Both the position numbers and the translations under genes were made by a program. From Acanthamoeba sp. SK_2022b (taxonomy: Eukaryota; Discosea; Longamoebia; Acanthamoebidae), in assembly GCA_027943245.1 (NCBI GenBank), contig JANDJZ010000467.1, positions 1 to 18,610 on the forward strand: a DNA stretch of 18,610 nt, in the 5' to 3' direction. The notes beneath the pieces were generated by a model, which saw only the letters and a list, made by a program, of their open reading frames with translations, had not been told where the DNA came from and ran no database searches. Positions 10,571-18,610 of this stretch are shown piece by piece; within the stretch, counting starts at the first letter, position 1, and the number at the start of each line of letters is the position of its first letter.

Positions 10571-10832
10571 CTTCTCTTCAAACGGCAGGCAGGGAAAAGA
10601 TTAACGGGGGGGTATGGCGGTGCTGCTGTTTCTTTTCGGGCAAGCAAGAGAGGGCCGTTTGCTCTGGAGTGATGGTAATTCTGCAAAATTAATTGGAGTT
10701 CCCTTACATGAATTTTTGCCACTTCCGTTGCTCCAAAGTCAACCTCGGAGAAACCGTAGGCCCAATGGCGCAGCGGATTGCGAGATCTCTTTTTCTATCA
10801 TTTACCGGCGCGAAAAACAAAAGATGAAGCTA
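10571..10832. other. Intergenic region with a 5' tRNA-like fragment
   Basis: 262 bases between the DEP gene start and tRNA-Arg. It presumably holds the DEP gene promoter. The only recognisable element is the tRNA-like piece at 10759-10794. Confidence 0.5.
10759..10794 (+). pseudogene. Truncated tRNA-like fragment (A-box half only)
   Basis: ggcccaatggcgcagcggat reads as an acceptor strand and D-arm of a tRNA, with a perfect A-box TGGCGCAGCGG like that of initiator Met and some Arg tRNAs. It is followed by a TTTTT tract where the anticodon arm should be. No T-arm or B-box follows, so it is a relic, a chance match, or a very short Pol III start. Confidence 0.4.
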
Positions 10833-10904
10833 CAGGCCTGCTGGGGGTCGAACCCAGAATCTCCTGATTCGTAGTCAGACGCCTTTCCATTGGGCCACAG
10901 GCCT
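10833..10904 (-). tRNA. tRNA-Arg(ACG)
   Basis: 72-nt tRNA. The acceptor AGGCCTG pairs perfectly with CAGGCCT. The sequence then runs TGGCCCAATGGAAAGGC. The anticodon stem TCTGA/TCAGG (one A-G closing clash) encloses CTACGAA, anticodon ACG, decoding CGU and, after inosine formation, CGC and CGA. The T-arm is CTGGG TTCGACC CCCAG. Discriminator is G. TTTT and TTTTT tracts follow. No intron. Confidence 0.95.
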
Positions 10905-11032
10905 TGCTTGGTTTTTGAATTCAAAGCGGAGAATAACGTAACGTTGCTGAGGCGCTGCTATCTCTGCCAGGCCGTGTTGGGCGGTGCTCGTTGCTCGTGG
11001 GGCGCTGACCACAAGTGCAACTGCTGTTTTTA

Positions 11033-12008
11033 CTAGTGATTCTCCATAAGGAGCCAGTCCATGCCGACAGAGAATGCGGCAAAGCCACCGCAGCCCATCG
11101 CGGTAGCCGTGACGCCGGCTGGCGGGGAGGAAAAGACGATCGAGTAAACATACAGACTGTCCAGGCTGGAGGCCTGTCTCTCATAGCATACACACAAGCT
11201 GAACGCGTACCTCTCGAAGCAAGTATGCCGCCGGAGATGCAGCCAGCGATGAGGGGGTTCATCAGATCGCTCTTCCCGCGGTACTGTAGCGGCAGCAACA
11301 GACAAACGAAAGGTGAGAAGAGGCCTTGGATGTGCGGTGCGGGCAGGAGCAGATCGCAATGCAGCTGTACCTTCTCCACTACGCATTCGGTGGTGGCGTA
11401 GAGCGCCCCCACATAAGCAAAGGCCTGCGTGGCGCCAAAGAACAAGAGGACATAAGAAAAAAGATGCGCTGTGTAGAAGCGAGTAGAGGAGGAAGCCTGA
11501 CCTTCATCATGGACACGCCACTTCTGCCCATGTGCTTGAAGTGCTCTGCTGTTTGCTTCTTCCAGCCGCCCTTCATCTGTAACATTGTTGCAGGCGGGAG
11601 ATGCTCTTAGCAGGAAGTGAAGGCAGGGTGCACAAGGAAGAGCATACCTCAACGTCGGGCATGCCCATGCTGGAGGGTCCGCCCAAGCTTGAAAAGAAGA
11701 TGCCCATCACGAAACCCATCGCACCGCCTGCGAGAAGAACGGAGATGAATGGAGTCTTGCGATTACGATCGTGCGAATGAAGAAAGAGAGGCGAGAGTAC
11801 CAACTACGAAGGTCTGTACACCACGGAAGGCGCAGTTCTCGGCGAATCGCGGATCCCAGAGATACTTAATCACAAACGGCTCCACGAAGGTGTCCAATTT
11901 CTGCTGCCATGTGCCCTGTGGCGATTGCGGGAAGGGACTCTGAGGTTCTTGCTGTTGCGATCGAGCCGACTCAGGCTCTCCTTGTGTTGAATCACGCCGG
12001 TTTTCCAT
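11033..12008 (-). CDS. TIM22: Mitochondrial inner-membrane translocase subunit Tim22
   Basis: Channel subunit of the TIM22 complex, which inserts carrier-type multi-pass proteins into the mitochondrial inner membrane. Exons 12008-11801, 11727-11648, 11576-11502, 11424-11371, 11283-11211 and 11118-11033 join in frame to 191 residues, close to animal Tim22 (about 194). A Gln/Ser/Pro-rich N-terminus is followed by the four-helix Tim17/22/23 core: FRGVQTFVVGGAMGFVMGIF, AFAYVGALYATTECVVEKYR, MNPLIAGCISGGILA and GCGGFAAFSVGMD. The Gly-rich GxxxG-type helix faces, the EC-V-V-E-KYRGKSD stretch and the final GC-x-x-FA-x-FS are family hallmarks; Tim17 and Tim23 differ there. The start is the first ATG after an E2F-like palindrome. 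It is divergently paired, 131 bp apart, with a carrier-like gene. Confidence 0.95.
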
Positions 12009-12139
12009 CTTTGGCGCCAACTTGCAATCTTAACGCGGAGGGAAAAGGAGAGAAAAGCAGAGGTGGGCACAACGACAAACCGCCCATTTCAAAGAAGTAA
12101 CAGCCACAAACACCCTTGCCGTCACTTCACAAACAACAG
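12009..12139. promoter_or_regulatory. Bidirectional promoter of TIM22 and the carrier-like gene, with E2F-like palindrome
   Basis: Only 131 bp separate the two divergent start codons, and no TATA box is visible. The palindrome ttggcgccaa at 12011-12020, preceded by t at 12010 when read as tttggcgcc, fits the E2F/DP consensus TTTSSCGC. It sits two bases upstream of the TIM22 ATG, so it would act at or within the transcription start region. Confidence 0.55.
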
Positions 12140-13728
12140 ATGGTGCTCTCATCCAGCAGCATTTCGCAGCAGCAGCCGCCCTACAACCAGCAGGACGTAA
12201 CCCAAAGTGGCGAGGACCCAACGACTGCACTTCTTGGTGCCCTCCTCTCACTTTGAAGCGCATTCCTTTCCAAATTGTGAGGCTTAATTGCATCATTATT
12301 CGCAATACTGTAGGGGTAGGAGCATACTTTGGTGTGTTTGCCTTGATTATCCCTGCCCGAGTAGTTTACGATCGAACGGCCGCGAGCGTGGGGCCCTCTC
12401 ACCTATATCGAGGTAATCCACGCGTGCTATCACCGCCCCCTCCATGTGTGGGCTGACGTCACTGGCGTGTCCAGGCTTCCTTGCCACACTGTGCGGCGGC
12501 TTACATGACCTCGGGCACGGCTACAGCCAACTCTGGCGTGAGGATGGCTTCAGAATGTTCACCAAGTACGACCTCTTCACCAAGATGCTCCCTCAGCGAT
12601 CGGCGCACGCGCTCAACCTCTAACGCACGTTGCCCCCTCCCCTCAGGTGGCCCGCCCTCGGTTTCGGCATCGGCGTGGGGGCGTATGCCATCCAAGGTAC
12701 GCCGTCATGAGTGGACACCTCCCGTCAGTTCATCGGTCGACACTTGCTTGGGCAGTGCTCACGTGGTCATCGTCGCTCGCGGTTGTCGTGATGGTTGCCC
12801 AGAGGGAGCGCAGCACGTGTGCCATCAGTTGGTGGGCGTCGAGCAGGAAGACTTGGAACGGAGAAGCCTCAAGTGGCACCTCAGGTACGACGCATGCACG
12901 CGCGCATGGACCACGGCGAGGTCTTTGCTGACGTCACCGAACCCCCTTAACCCACACCGCTCTCCTTGCTCGCCCGCAGCAAGGCGTTGTGTCTCATCTC
13001 CACGGGCGTGTTGCTCTACCCGGCCCTCATCCTGTGGAGCTTCCACTCCACCAAGCGCATGCCCTCCTGGTACGCAGGCCCACACAGTTCGAGTGGGGGG
13101 GGGAGCGCGTGGGCTTGGCCTCTTTCCTGGCGTGTCCATCGGCTCATCGATCGCTGCAACGCAGGAGGGTCTACGTTCGGGATATGGTCCTGCGAGGCAA
13201 GGACTACTTCTACAGCGCGGCTCCTCTCTCTTCCATTTCGTTTTTGGTAAGCTTAGACCACCTCCTCCTCCTCCCTCTTCTTTTCAGCCAGGGGAGCTCC
13301 CTCTCTGCTCGCCCTTTAGCGTGCTGTGTAGTCCAAGCTCACGCACTCTCCGCCATTCCCATATAAGGGCTTCTTCCTGAGCGACATCATTCGCGCCAAG
13401 CTGCTGCACTGGAACAAGAAGACGTTCTTCCCCGACCTCCTCGCCTCGCCACCGCCGCCCGAGGAAGGCACGTCACGCGCTACGCGCTCCCCCCCTTTCT
13501 CCCTGGTGCCACTGGGGGTTTTGTTTCGTGTAGACGCCACGTCTATAACTGACCTGGCTGCCTGGCGGTGGGGGGGGGGCACGACTACGTACAGAGGCGT
13601 ATGACGAGGAGCCCGCGCCCACTGCCCTTCTGGGCGGAGCCTACAGGTCGCTCCTGTTCCAAGTAACCAACCTTTCGGTGCGAACTGCCGGCGAACGTTC
13701 GTTTGGGAAACCAAAACTAACAAAACAC

Positions 13729-13759
<31 letters not shown>

Positions 13760-14227
13760 ACCAGCTCTACACGCTCTCGTCGATGCTGAGCGCACTCATG
13801 ACAGGCCCCATCGACGCGGTGCTCGCTAGCCTCTTTGCACGTCACGCGTGCTTGCTTTGTTGTCCTCACCCACTTCTTCTCATTCGATTCGAGGGTTCAG
13901 GTGACGGCGAGGATGATCGCTCACCCGCTGCTCTACGGGCCGTTGGGCATTCTCGGGGTGCGCCTTCCCGCCCTTGGGTTTGTTGTTGTTGTTGGTTGTT
14001 GCGGTCAAAACCGAGAAACGAAGCGCGATCTACTCCGCCAACACGCTCACGATGATCGTCGTCGTGGTCGCGTGGTGTGTTGCCGTCAACAGACGGTGAA
14101 GTCGATCTATCGGGAGGAGGGCGTGTGGGGCTTCCACAAGGGCTTCGTTCCCAACCTGCTCTTCCTGATGGGCACCTACTACGCCGGAATCCAGGAGGAG
14201 GCGGACACGGGCAAGCCGCCCATATGA
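12140..14227 (+). CDS. Divergent mitochondrial carrier-like (SLC25/MTCH-type) membrane protein
   Basis: Exons 12140-12236, 12314-12412, 12475-12595, 12647-12696, 12803-12884, 12980-13069, 13165-13246, 13368-13467, 13595-13662, 13765-13818, 13901-13957 and 14093-14227 join in frame to about 344 residues. Carrier hallmarks are weak but visible: PIDAVTARMIAHPLLYG (P-x-D plus basic residue) followed by SIYREEGVWGFHKGFVPNLL, like the end of a carrier repeat, and an earlier LWREDGFRMFTKYDLFTKML. Gly-rich helices (PALGFGIGVGAYAIQ) and others suggest a multi-pass membrane protein. Three clean carrier repeats are not evident, so it resembles outer-membrane MTCH or SLC25A46-type relatives more than a transporter; the substrate is unknown. 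A charged loop EEEAYDEEPAPT interrupts it. Two introns (12596-12646 and 13468-13594) need GC donors to keep the frame. It shares a promoter with TIM22. Confidence 0.78.
13731..13759. repeat. (CA)n-rich tract in an intron
   Basis: Short CA microsatellite within intron 13663-13764 of the carrier-like gene, just before the acceptor. Confidence 0.8.
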
Positions 14228-14330
14228 TCCCCCCCACACTCGCTCCCAAAGTCCTGTTTCATAACAACGCCCTCCAGCCAATCACTCGCTCGCGCCAAAC
14301 CTCCGACAAATGACTTGGGCACACTGGGTA

Positions 14331-14333
14331 TAT

Positions 14334-14376
<43 letters not shown>
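14331..14376. repeat. (TATT)n tetranucleotide microsatellite
   Basis: About eleven units between the convergent 3' ends of the carrier-like gene and the ChaC gene. On the minus strand it offers repeated aataaa hexamers, so it may overlap the polyadenylation region of the ChaC gene; a separate aataaa lies at 14384-14389. Confidence 0.9.
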
Positions 14377-14383
14377 TGTGTGT

Positions 14384-14389
14384 TTTATT
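14384..14389 (-). terminator. Candidate polyadenylation signal AATAAA of the ChaC gene
   Basis: aataaa on the minus strand, about 65 bases after the stop codon at 14454, in the short convergent intergenic space. Confidence 0.45.
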
Positions 14390-14453
14390 TACTGGACCTG
14401 TTCCTCTGTGTCTGCCTTCTCCTGGGCTATCAACTCTGGGGTTGTGTCTTGGG

Positions 14454-15759
14454 TCAGCCAGCAACCATGAAGAGAGAGAGAGAAGTAGCAGTACCCAGGA
14501 CGTGGCGCTCAAGAGCGAAGAGGTGGTTGTCCTCAACCCCCATCTGGCGAACCACCCTGGCCAGGTTCAACAAATACTCCACGTTGCGGCCACTTGGTCC
14601 TGCACGAGTAGGAGGGGCACGAAGTAAGTCGATGGCCCCTGCTTCTGCTTGTCACTGCAACGGCAGGTGACGTGCCCACAGACTTGTAGATCTGTGCAGC
14701 CAGCTGCGGCACGGGTGCCCTGCCCAAGAACTCAGGGTTGTCCTCAGTGGCGCGGTAGAGGAGCGCCTAGACACGTGAAGGAGGAGGTAAGAAATAGTAG
14801 AGAGCATTATTTTGTGTAGATCGACATGACGGTGCTTGCAAAAGGCGTACCCCCACGATGGTGGGCTGGTGCGGTGCCTCCTTTGTGAACACATCTACGA
14901 GCTCGCGGGTGTAGCCGCCCTGTTTAACAAACACAACACAATGGGCAGACGCGTAAAGTGGTCAGGCATACATGCACTACACAATGCCTGTTGTTGTAGA
15001 ACGATGTAGGCCAACAACGCCAAGGTTCAAACGGGGTAGTATGGCAACCTTTTCCCTGTAGTCGAGGTAGGATAGCACTTCGTCCACGCTGTCTTTGCCG
15101 ATGTAGTAGGCAACACCCCATGTGATGATCTTTTAGTCGAAGACGACACAGGTCAGTATGGATAATGGCCGCCCCACGCGACAGTGACTCCACCACGCAC
15201 CTCCTTGGTTTGGTCCACCTCCTCCACCTTGATCAGGGTGACCACTCGCCCTGGCGCACCCTACACTCTCGGCGGAGCTCATCAGCTACGTGACAACACA
15301 AGGAGCGCCTGCTAGCAAAGGAGGAAAAGATGAACGGTTACCGGCACGCCTCGGTGGTCGGTGCTGCCCTGCCAAAATCGCCGCTTGTACCCGCGCACGT
15401 ACCCGTCCACCCTGAAGACGAAGGAGAGGGTATTATTATTTGTATTATAATCACTAATTTTTGTTTTTTTTATTTGTTTGTTTAATTATTAAAGTCATAA
15501 TAATTGTTTTATTTGCTTGATTTTTTAATTAAAAAAATTATATATATTCTTAAAAAAATATAAAAATAGGAGCACCCGAAGACGAAGGGGGTAAGACGTG
15601 CTTGTTCTCAAAGGGGAACGAAGGGCGCCAAATAAGAGAGCCGTATCCAAATATCCACACACCGCCGTCGCCGCCCGCGCTAGCAGCCACTGGTTGCTGC
15701 ACACTCAGCGAGGAATCAAGCGGTGTGGCGAGTTCCTCAAGGTCGTCTCGTTCTTCCAT
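14454..15759 (-). CDS. CHAC: ChaC-type gamma-glutamylcyclotransferase (glutathione-specific)
   Basis: Cytosolic enzyme that cleaves glutathione to 5-oxoproline and Cys-Gly. Exons 15759-15602, 15411-15342, 15260-15201, 15129-15049, 14919-14851, 14766-14676 and 14599-14454 join in frame to 224 residues, matching the usual size of about 220. Landmarks: the substrate-binding loop VWIFGYGSLIWRPSFPF (YGSL at 39-42), YKRRFWQGSTDHRGVPG, PGRVVTLI, WGVAYYIG, then YLDYREKGGYTRELV, with E122 as the likely catalytic Glu, and GPSGRNVEYLLNLA near the C-terminus. Two introns (15412-15601 and 14600-14675) begin with GC in GCACGT; only these donors preserve both frame and family alignment. The N-terminal 33 residues are acidic and not conserved. 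Whether it is constitutive (ChaC2-like) or stress-induced (ChaC1-like) cannot be told. Confidence 0.95.
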
Positions 15760-15866
15760 GGTGCATAGGGTGGAGTGGCAGGGCGTGCGCCCTCGGCGAT
15801 AAGGACCCCGGAGATAGAGCGGCGTAGGGCACTCCGACCTCGGCGAGCACCAATAGAACCTGAATG

Positions 15867-15872
15867 TATATA
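15867..15872. promoter_or_regulatory. TATATA element between ChaC gene and tRNA-Phe
   Basis: The self-complementary tatata lies 108 bases upstream of the ChaC ATG (minus) and 10 bases upstream of the tRNA-Phe 5' end (plus). It could serve either gene. Confidence 0.35.
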
Positions 15873-15881
15873 CGCAACTCC

Positions 15882-15954
15882 GCCCTCTTAGCTCAGCTGG
15901 TAGAGCGCACGACTGAAGATCGTGAGGTCGCTGGTTCAAACCCGGCAGAGGACG
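15882..15954 (+). tRNA. tRNA-Phe(GAA), with an acceptor-stem mismatch
   Basis: 73-nt tRNA. The D-arm is GCTC AGCTGGTA GAGC. The anticodon stem CACGA/TCGTG encloses CTGAAGA, anticodon GAA. The T-arm is GCTGG TTCAAAC CCGGC (one T-G pair). The acceptor strands GCCCTCT and AGAGGAC pair except C2 opposite A71, and the discriminator is G, whereas nuclear tRNA-Phe normally has A73. A TTTTTT terminator follows within ten bases. Internal promoter boxes are intact. It could be functional, or a slightly decayed copy. Confidence 0.88.
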
Positions 15955-16226
15955 CCCATTTTTTACCAGCCTGAAATGAAGACCAGCTGCAGGTCTTTAT
16001 AGGTCAGTATGAGTTGTGGATGATCTAAGTTGTGAGTTATAGTTGGTGATGCTTGAGTTTGTGTATCTGTTGGGTGGGGTGAGTAAGGGAATGGACATTG
16101 CTCAAATTTTAGAGTGGTTTAGGAAATAGTTGTGGGGTCTTGGGAACAGTTCTGCACTCCACCAAACACCACAAAACACCATATCTGCAATACCAAAGTA
16201 CCAACCAGAGGCAACAAACCAATAGC
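15955..16226. other. Intergenic region upstream of the chromodomain gene
   Basis: 272 bases without a gene. It includes the tRNA-Phe terminator, a GT-rich stretch (16010-16090) and an A/C-rich leader (16155-16226) directly before the start codon. No TATA box is evident. Confidence 0.5.
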
Positions 16227-18610
16227 ATGGATTTATACCATCAACAACCTCCCAACGATTTGTTCTCATTTAGCCCCAATCTACACTCTTCGATTTCTCC
16301 TCTCTCTCCTACTCACAACTCAAACGAAGAGAAGCAAGAGGAAAATCTGGATGTGTGGTTGAATGTAAGCAGCAGCGAAGATGAAGACGAAAACGACGAC
16401 ATTCGGGTGGATTGGCACATTACTCCCTTTGCCTTCCGCCCCCTTGATGCCCCAACGCTGGCAGCTGCCCGCGACCCTGTGCAGAAAGGCAAGCAACCGA
16501 AAGTGTGGACAAAGAGGTTGGAAGAGCTGCGCTCCTTCGTCCAGGCCAACGGCCACGGCCGCGTACTCTATCACACGCCACGCCTGGGCGCCTGGGCCTC
16601 CTACGTCCGACGACTTCGACGACAGGGAACCCTCGGTGCCGACAGGATAGAACAGCTGGACGAGCTTGGCTTCGTGTGGGACGCCAGCGAGAGCACGGCG
16701 ACATCCTCGTCATCTTCCTCCGGCCCCACTGCCGCTGTCGACAACAATGCGGCACTTGCGCGCCAAACCACACGAACAGAAGACGACACACGAACGGAGG
16801 GCGCGCTGAACGGGGCCATCCCTGTGAAGGAGGGAGGCGCCAGCGTCTGCTGCGAGGAGGGCGAGGAGGAAGAGGAAGAAGAGGAGGACCACGTGGGGGC
16901 AAGGGGCCGGTCCGCAAAGATGGATGAGAAGCTGTTTGCAGGACGTGTGTACCAACTTCGAAAGTTTCGACAGAAGCACGGCCACCTGCGGTTGGGTCGC
17001 GCCGAGTACGCCCCCCCCCCCTCTCTTCCACCTGATCTTCATCTCTTGAGCCAATTCACGTGCTAATATGACACGCAGGCTGGCGAGGTGGCTCGCGCGA
17101 ATGAAGAGGTACCACCACGTGGGCCTGTTGGCACGGGACAAGGAGGCCATCCTGCGAGCGGTGGGCGTGTCGTTCGATGGCGACAAGCAACCCAAGCAGA
17201 CGCGGGAGCAGTACTTTGACGCAGACCGCGAGTGGGAGGTGGAGGCCATCCTCGACAAGCGGATGTCTGCGGCCGTCGATGACGCCGCTCCGCAGCCGTT
17301 CTACGAGGTCAAGTGGAAAGGGTACGAGGAGACCACCTGGGAGCCTCTTGACAACCTCGTCGGTACGCACTCTGCCCGCCTCTCTTTTTCTCACTTCCAT
17401 CGAGAAGGTTGTAGTGACTTGCACGCCTCCAGGCTGCGCCGCCATGCTGAAGCAGTTCGAAAAGGACAAGAAGGCAGCCGAGCAGCAATCCGTTCGTCTC
17501 CTCCTCTTCCATTTCGAGAACGCGTTTTCGTCGTGTAGAGCCTGACTTACCATTTTCGTATTTTTTTTAAATATTTTATTAATAATATTTCTTTTATATT
17601 TCTATTTTTTCGTGCAGGCCTTGGCCGACCGCTTTCGAGAGGATGCGCGCAGGATCTCGGTCTACTCGAACTTCCCCGAGGTTGACTGCACGGTGGCGCT
17701 GCGGCTCAGCGGCGGCTGCCGAGACCTGGCCCTCCTGTGGCTCTTCACCGACCCGATCGAGCGCGAGTGGCTCGAGTCGCGCGTGTTCAAGTGCAGCTCA
17801 GCCGTCGCGCAGGCCGAGCTCGGGGTCGAGCTCAGCCCGACCGTCCACCATTCCTACGGCACGCGGCTGGCCAGCGCCGCCGAAGGCAACAGGAAGAGGG
17901 GAGCCAAGAATGCGGCGCCGCCCAAGAGGGCCAAGCGCAAGGGGGCTCGCTACGACGACGAGGAGAAGGAGGATGGCTATGGCGGCCACGGGAGCGACGA
18001 GGACAGCCTCAACGGGAACAGCGGGCCCGAAGATGACGACGTGCCCACGAACGCCAGGAAGCGGACAAAGAGGGGCAATGCGTACGAGGAGTGGGACGAC
18101 GATGAGGAGGAGGAGGAGGAAGAGGAGGTGGAGAGCGACGAGGTGGAGCGACGAAGCGGGAGGAGGAAGAGAGGAAGGCCGTCGCGGGAGGACGCGGAGC
18201 GGGTGAAGCGTCAGGAGAAGGCGCGCCGGAACTTGGCGTCGCGAGAGGCGCGCAAGGCCACGCGCGACCGCAAGATGGCCGAGGAGTGGGAGCGCCGGCG
18301 CCAGTCCCGGCAGGCTGCGCGCCGCGAGTCCCGCCGCGCGCTTGCCGCCCTCGTCGCACAGCAGCAGCATCAGCCACACCAGCACCAGTATCATCATCAC
18401 CACCTTCACCACCACCACCAACAGCAGCAGCAGCAGCACCAACAGCAGCAACAGCAGAACGAGCGACAAGCGGGAGAGGATAGACTCGACGAGCAACAGA
18501 TGATGCTGTTGGAAAAGCTGTTTGGGATGGAGGACGCAGCGGTCGACTACGAGCGGACGACGAGCGAGGTGGGAGCGGCCCACCACGCGCACGACGGCCA
18601 CGACGGCCAG
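16227..18610 (+). CDS. HA-repeat, chromodomain and AT-hook protein, 3' end outside window
   Basis: Probable nuclear chromatin protein. Exons 16227-17005, 17079-17362, 17433-17491 and 17618-18610 join in frame to 705 residues and stay open at the edge. An acidic Ser-rich N-terminus is followed by a helicase-associated (HA) repeat at about 92-152 (KVWTKRLEELRSFVQANGHG and DRIEQLDELGFVWDA). After an acidic linker comes a second HA repeat at about 232-295 (KLFAGRVYQLRKFRQKHGHL, then LARWLARMKRYHHVGLL), which spans intron 1. A chromodomain at about 311-355 follows (EVEAILDKR, then FYEVKWKGYEETTWEPLDNL) with the aromatic-cage Trp and Tyr positions present. Next are an uncharacterised segment (about 375-460), basic and acidic tracts, an AT-hook-like RKRGRPSRED near 559, a charged coiled-coil-like Arg/Glu region, and a Gln/His-rich tract. 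No helicase motor is visible. The ATG at 16227 is the first in frame. Confidence 0.9.

Noticed and set aside
15550..15939. Longer N-terminus for the ChaC protein starting before 15759
   Set aside because: It would read through the antisense of tRNA-Phe; the ATG at 15759 gives a family-like length.
18355..18470. CAG/CAC repeat as a free-standing microsatellite
   Set aside because: It lies in frame within the chromodomain gene and encodes a Gln/His tract, so it is treated as coding.
17798..18601. Long minus-strand open frame rich in Leu and Val
   Set aside because: It is the shadow of the GC-rich last exon of the chromodomain gene.

Overview
The window looks like nuclear DNA of a free-living amoeba, most likely Acanthamoeba or a close relative. 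This is inferred from GC-rich exons, many short AT-leaning introns (about 50 to 250 nt, 51 modelled here), very short intergenic spaces, a TATA box about 40 nt before one start codon, and scattered Pol III tRNA genes. Every protein gene was rebuilt by hand from splice signals, reading-frame continuity and protein-family patterns. The exon borders of the conserved genes join in frame and give family-typical lengths.

Layout. 1-2204 (-): an aspartic protease with a plant-type saposin-like insert, running off the left edge. 2745-3945 (-): an F-box protein with a hydrophobic C-terminal tail. 4223-5817 (+): a secreted protein of unknown function. 5948-8270: a poorly coding, more AT-rich stretch with tRNA-Leu(AAG), tRNA-Glu(CTC) and tRNA-Lys(CTT), all on the minus strand. 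A degenerate tandem repeat of about 118 bp lies between the first two. 8437-10570 (-): a protein with two DEP domains. 10833-10904 (-): tRNA-Arg(ACG). 11033-12008 (-): TIM22. 12140-14227 (+): a divergent mitochondrial-carrier-like protein, separated from TIM22 by only 131 bp that hold an E2F-like palindrome. 14454-15759 (-): a ChaC-type gamma-glutamylcyclotransferase. 15882-15954 (+): tRNA-Phe(GAA). 16227 to the right edge (+): a chromatin-type protein with two helicase-associated (HA) repeats, a chromodomain, an AT-hook and a Gln/His-rich tail.

The genes do not form one pathway, as expected for a eukaryotic segment. The clearest functional link is the head-to-head pair TIM22 and carrier-like protein, because TIM22 inserts multi-pass carrier proteins into the mitochondrial inner membrane. 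The observations most worth following are a plant-specific-insert protease outside plants, several GC-AG introns sharing the 5' splice site GCACGT, the HA plus chromodomain plus AT-hook architecture, the tandem repeat between tRNA genes, and two tRNA genes with acceptor-stem mismatches. I did not find a clear new multi-gene system.
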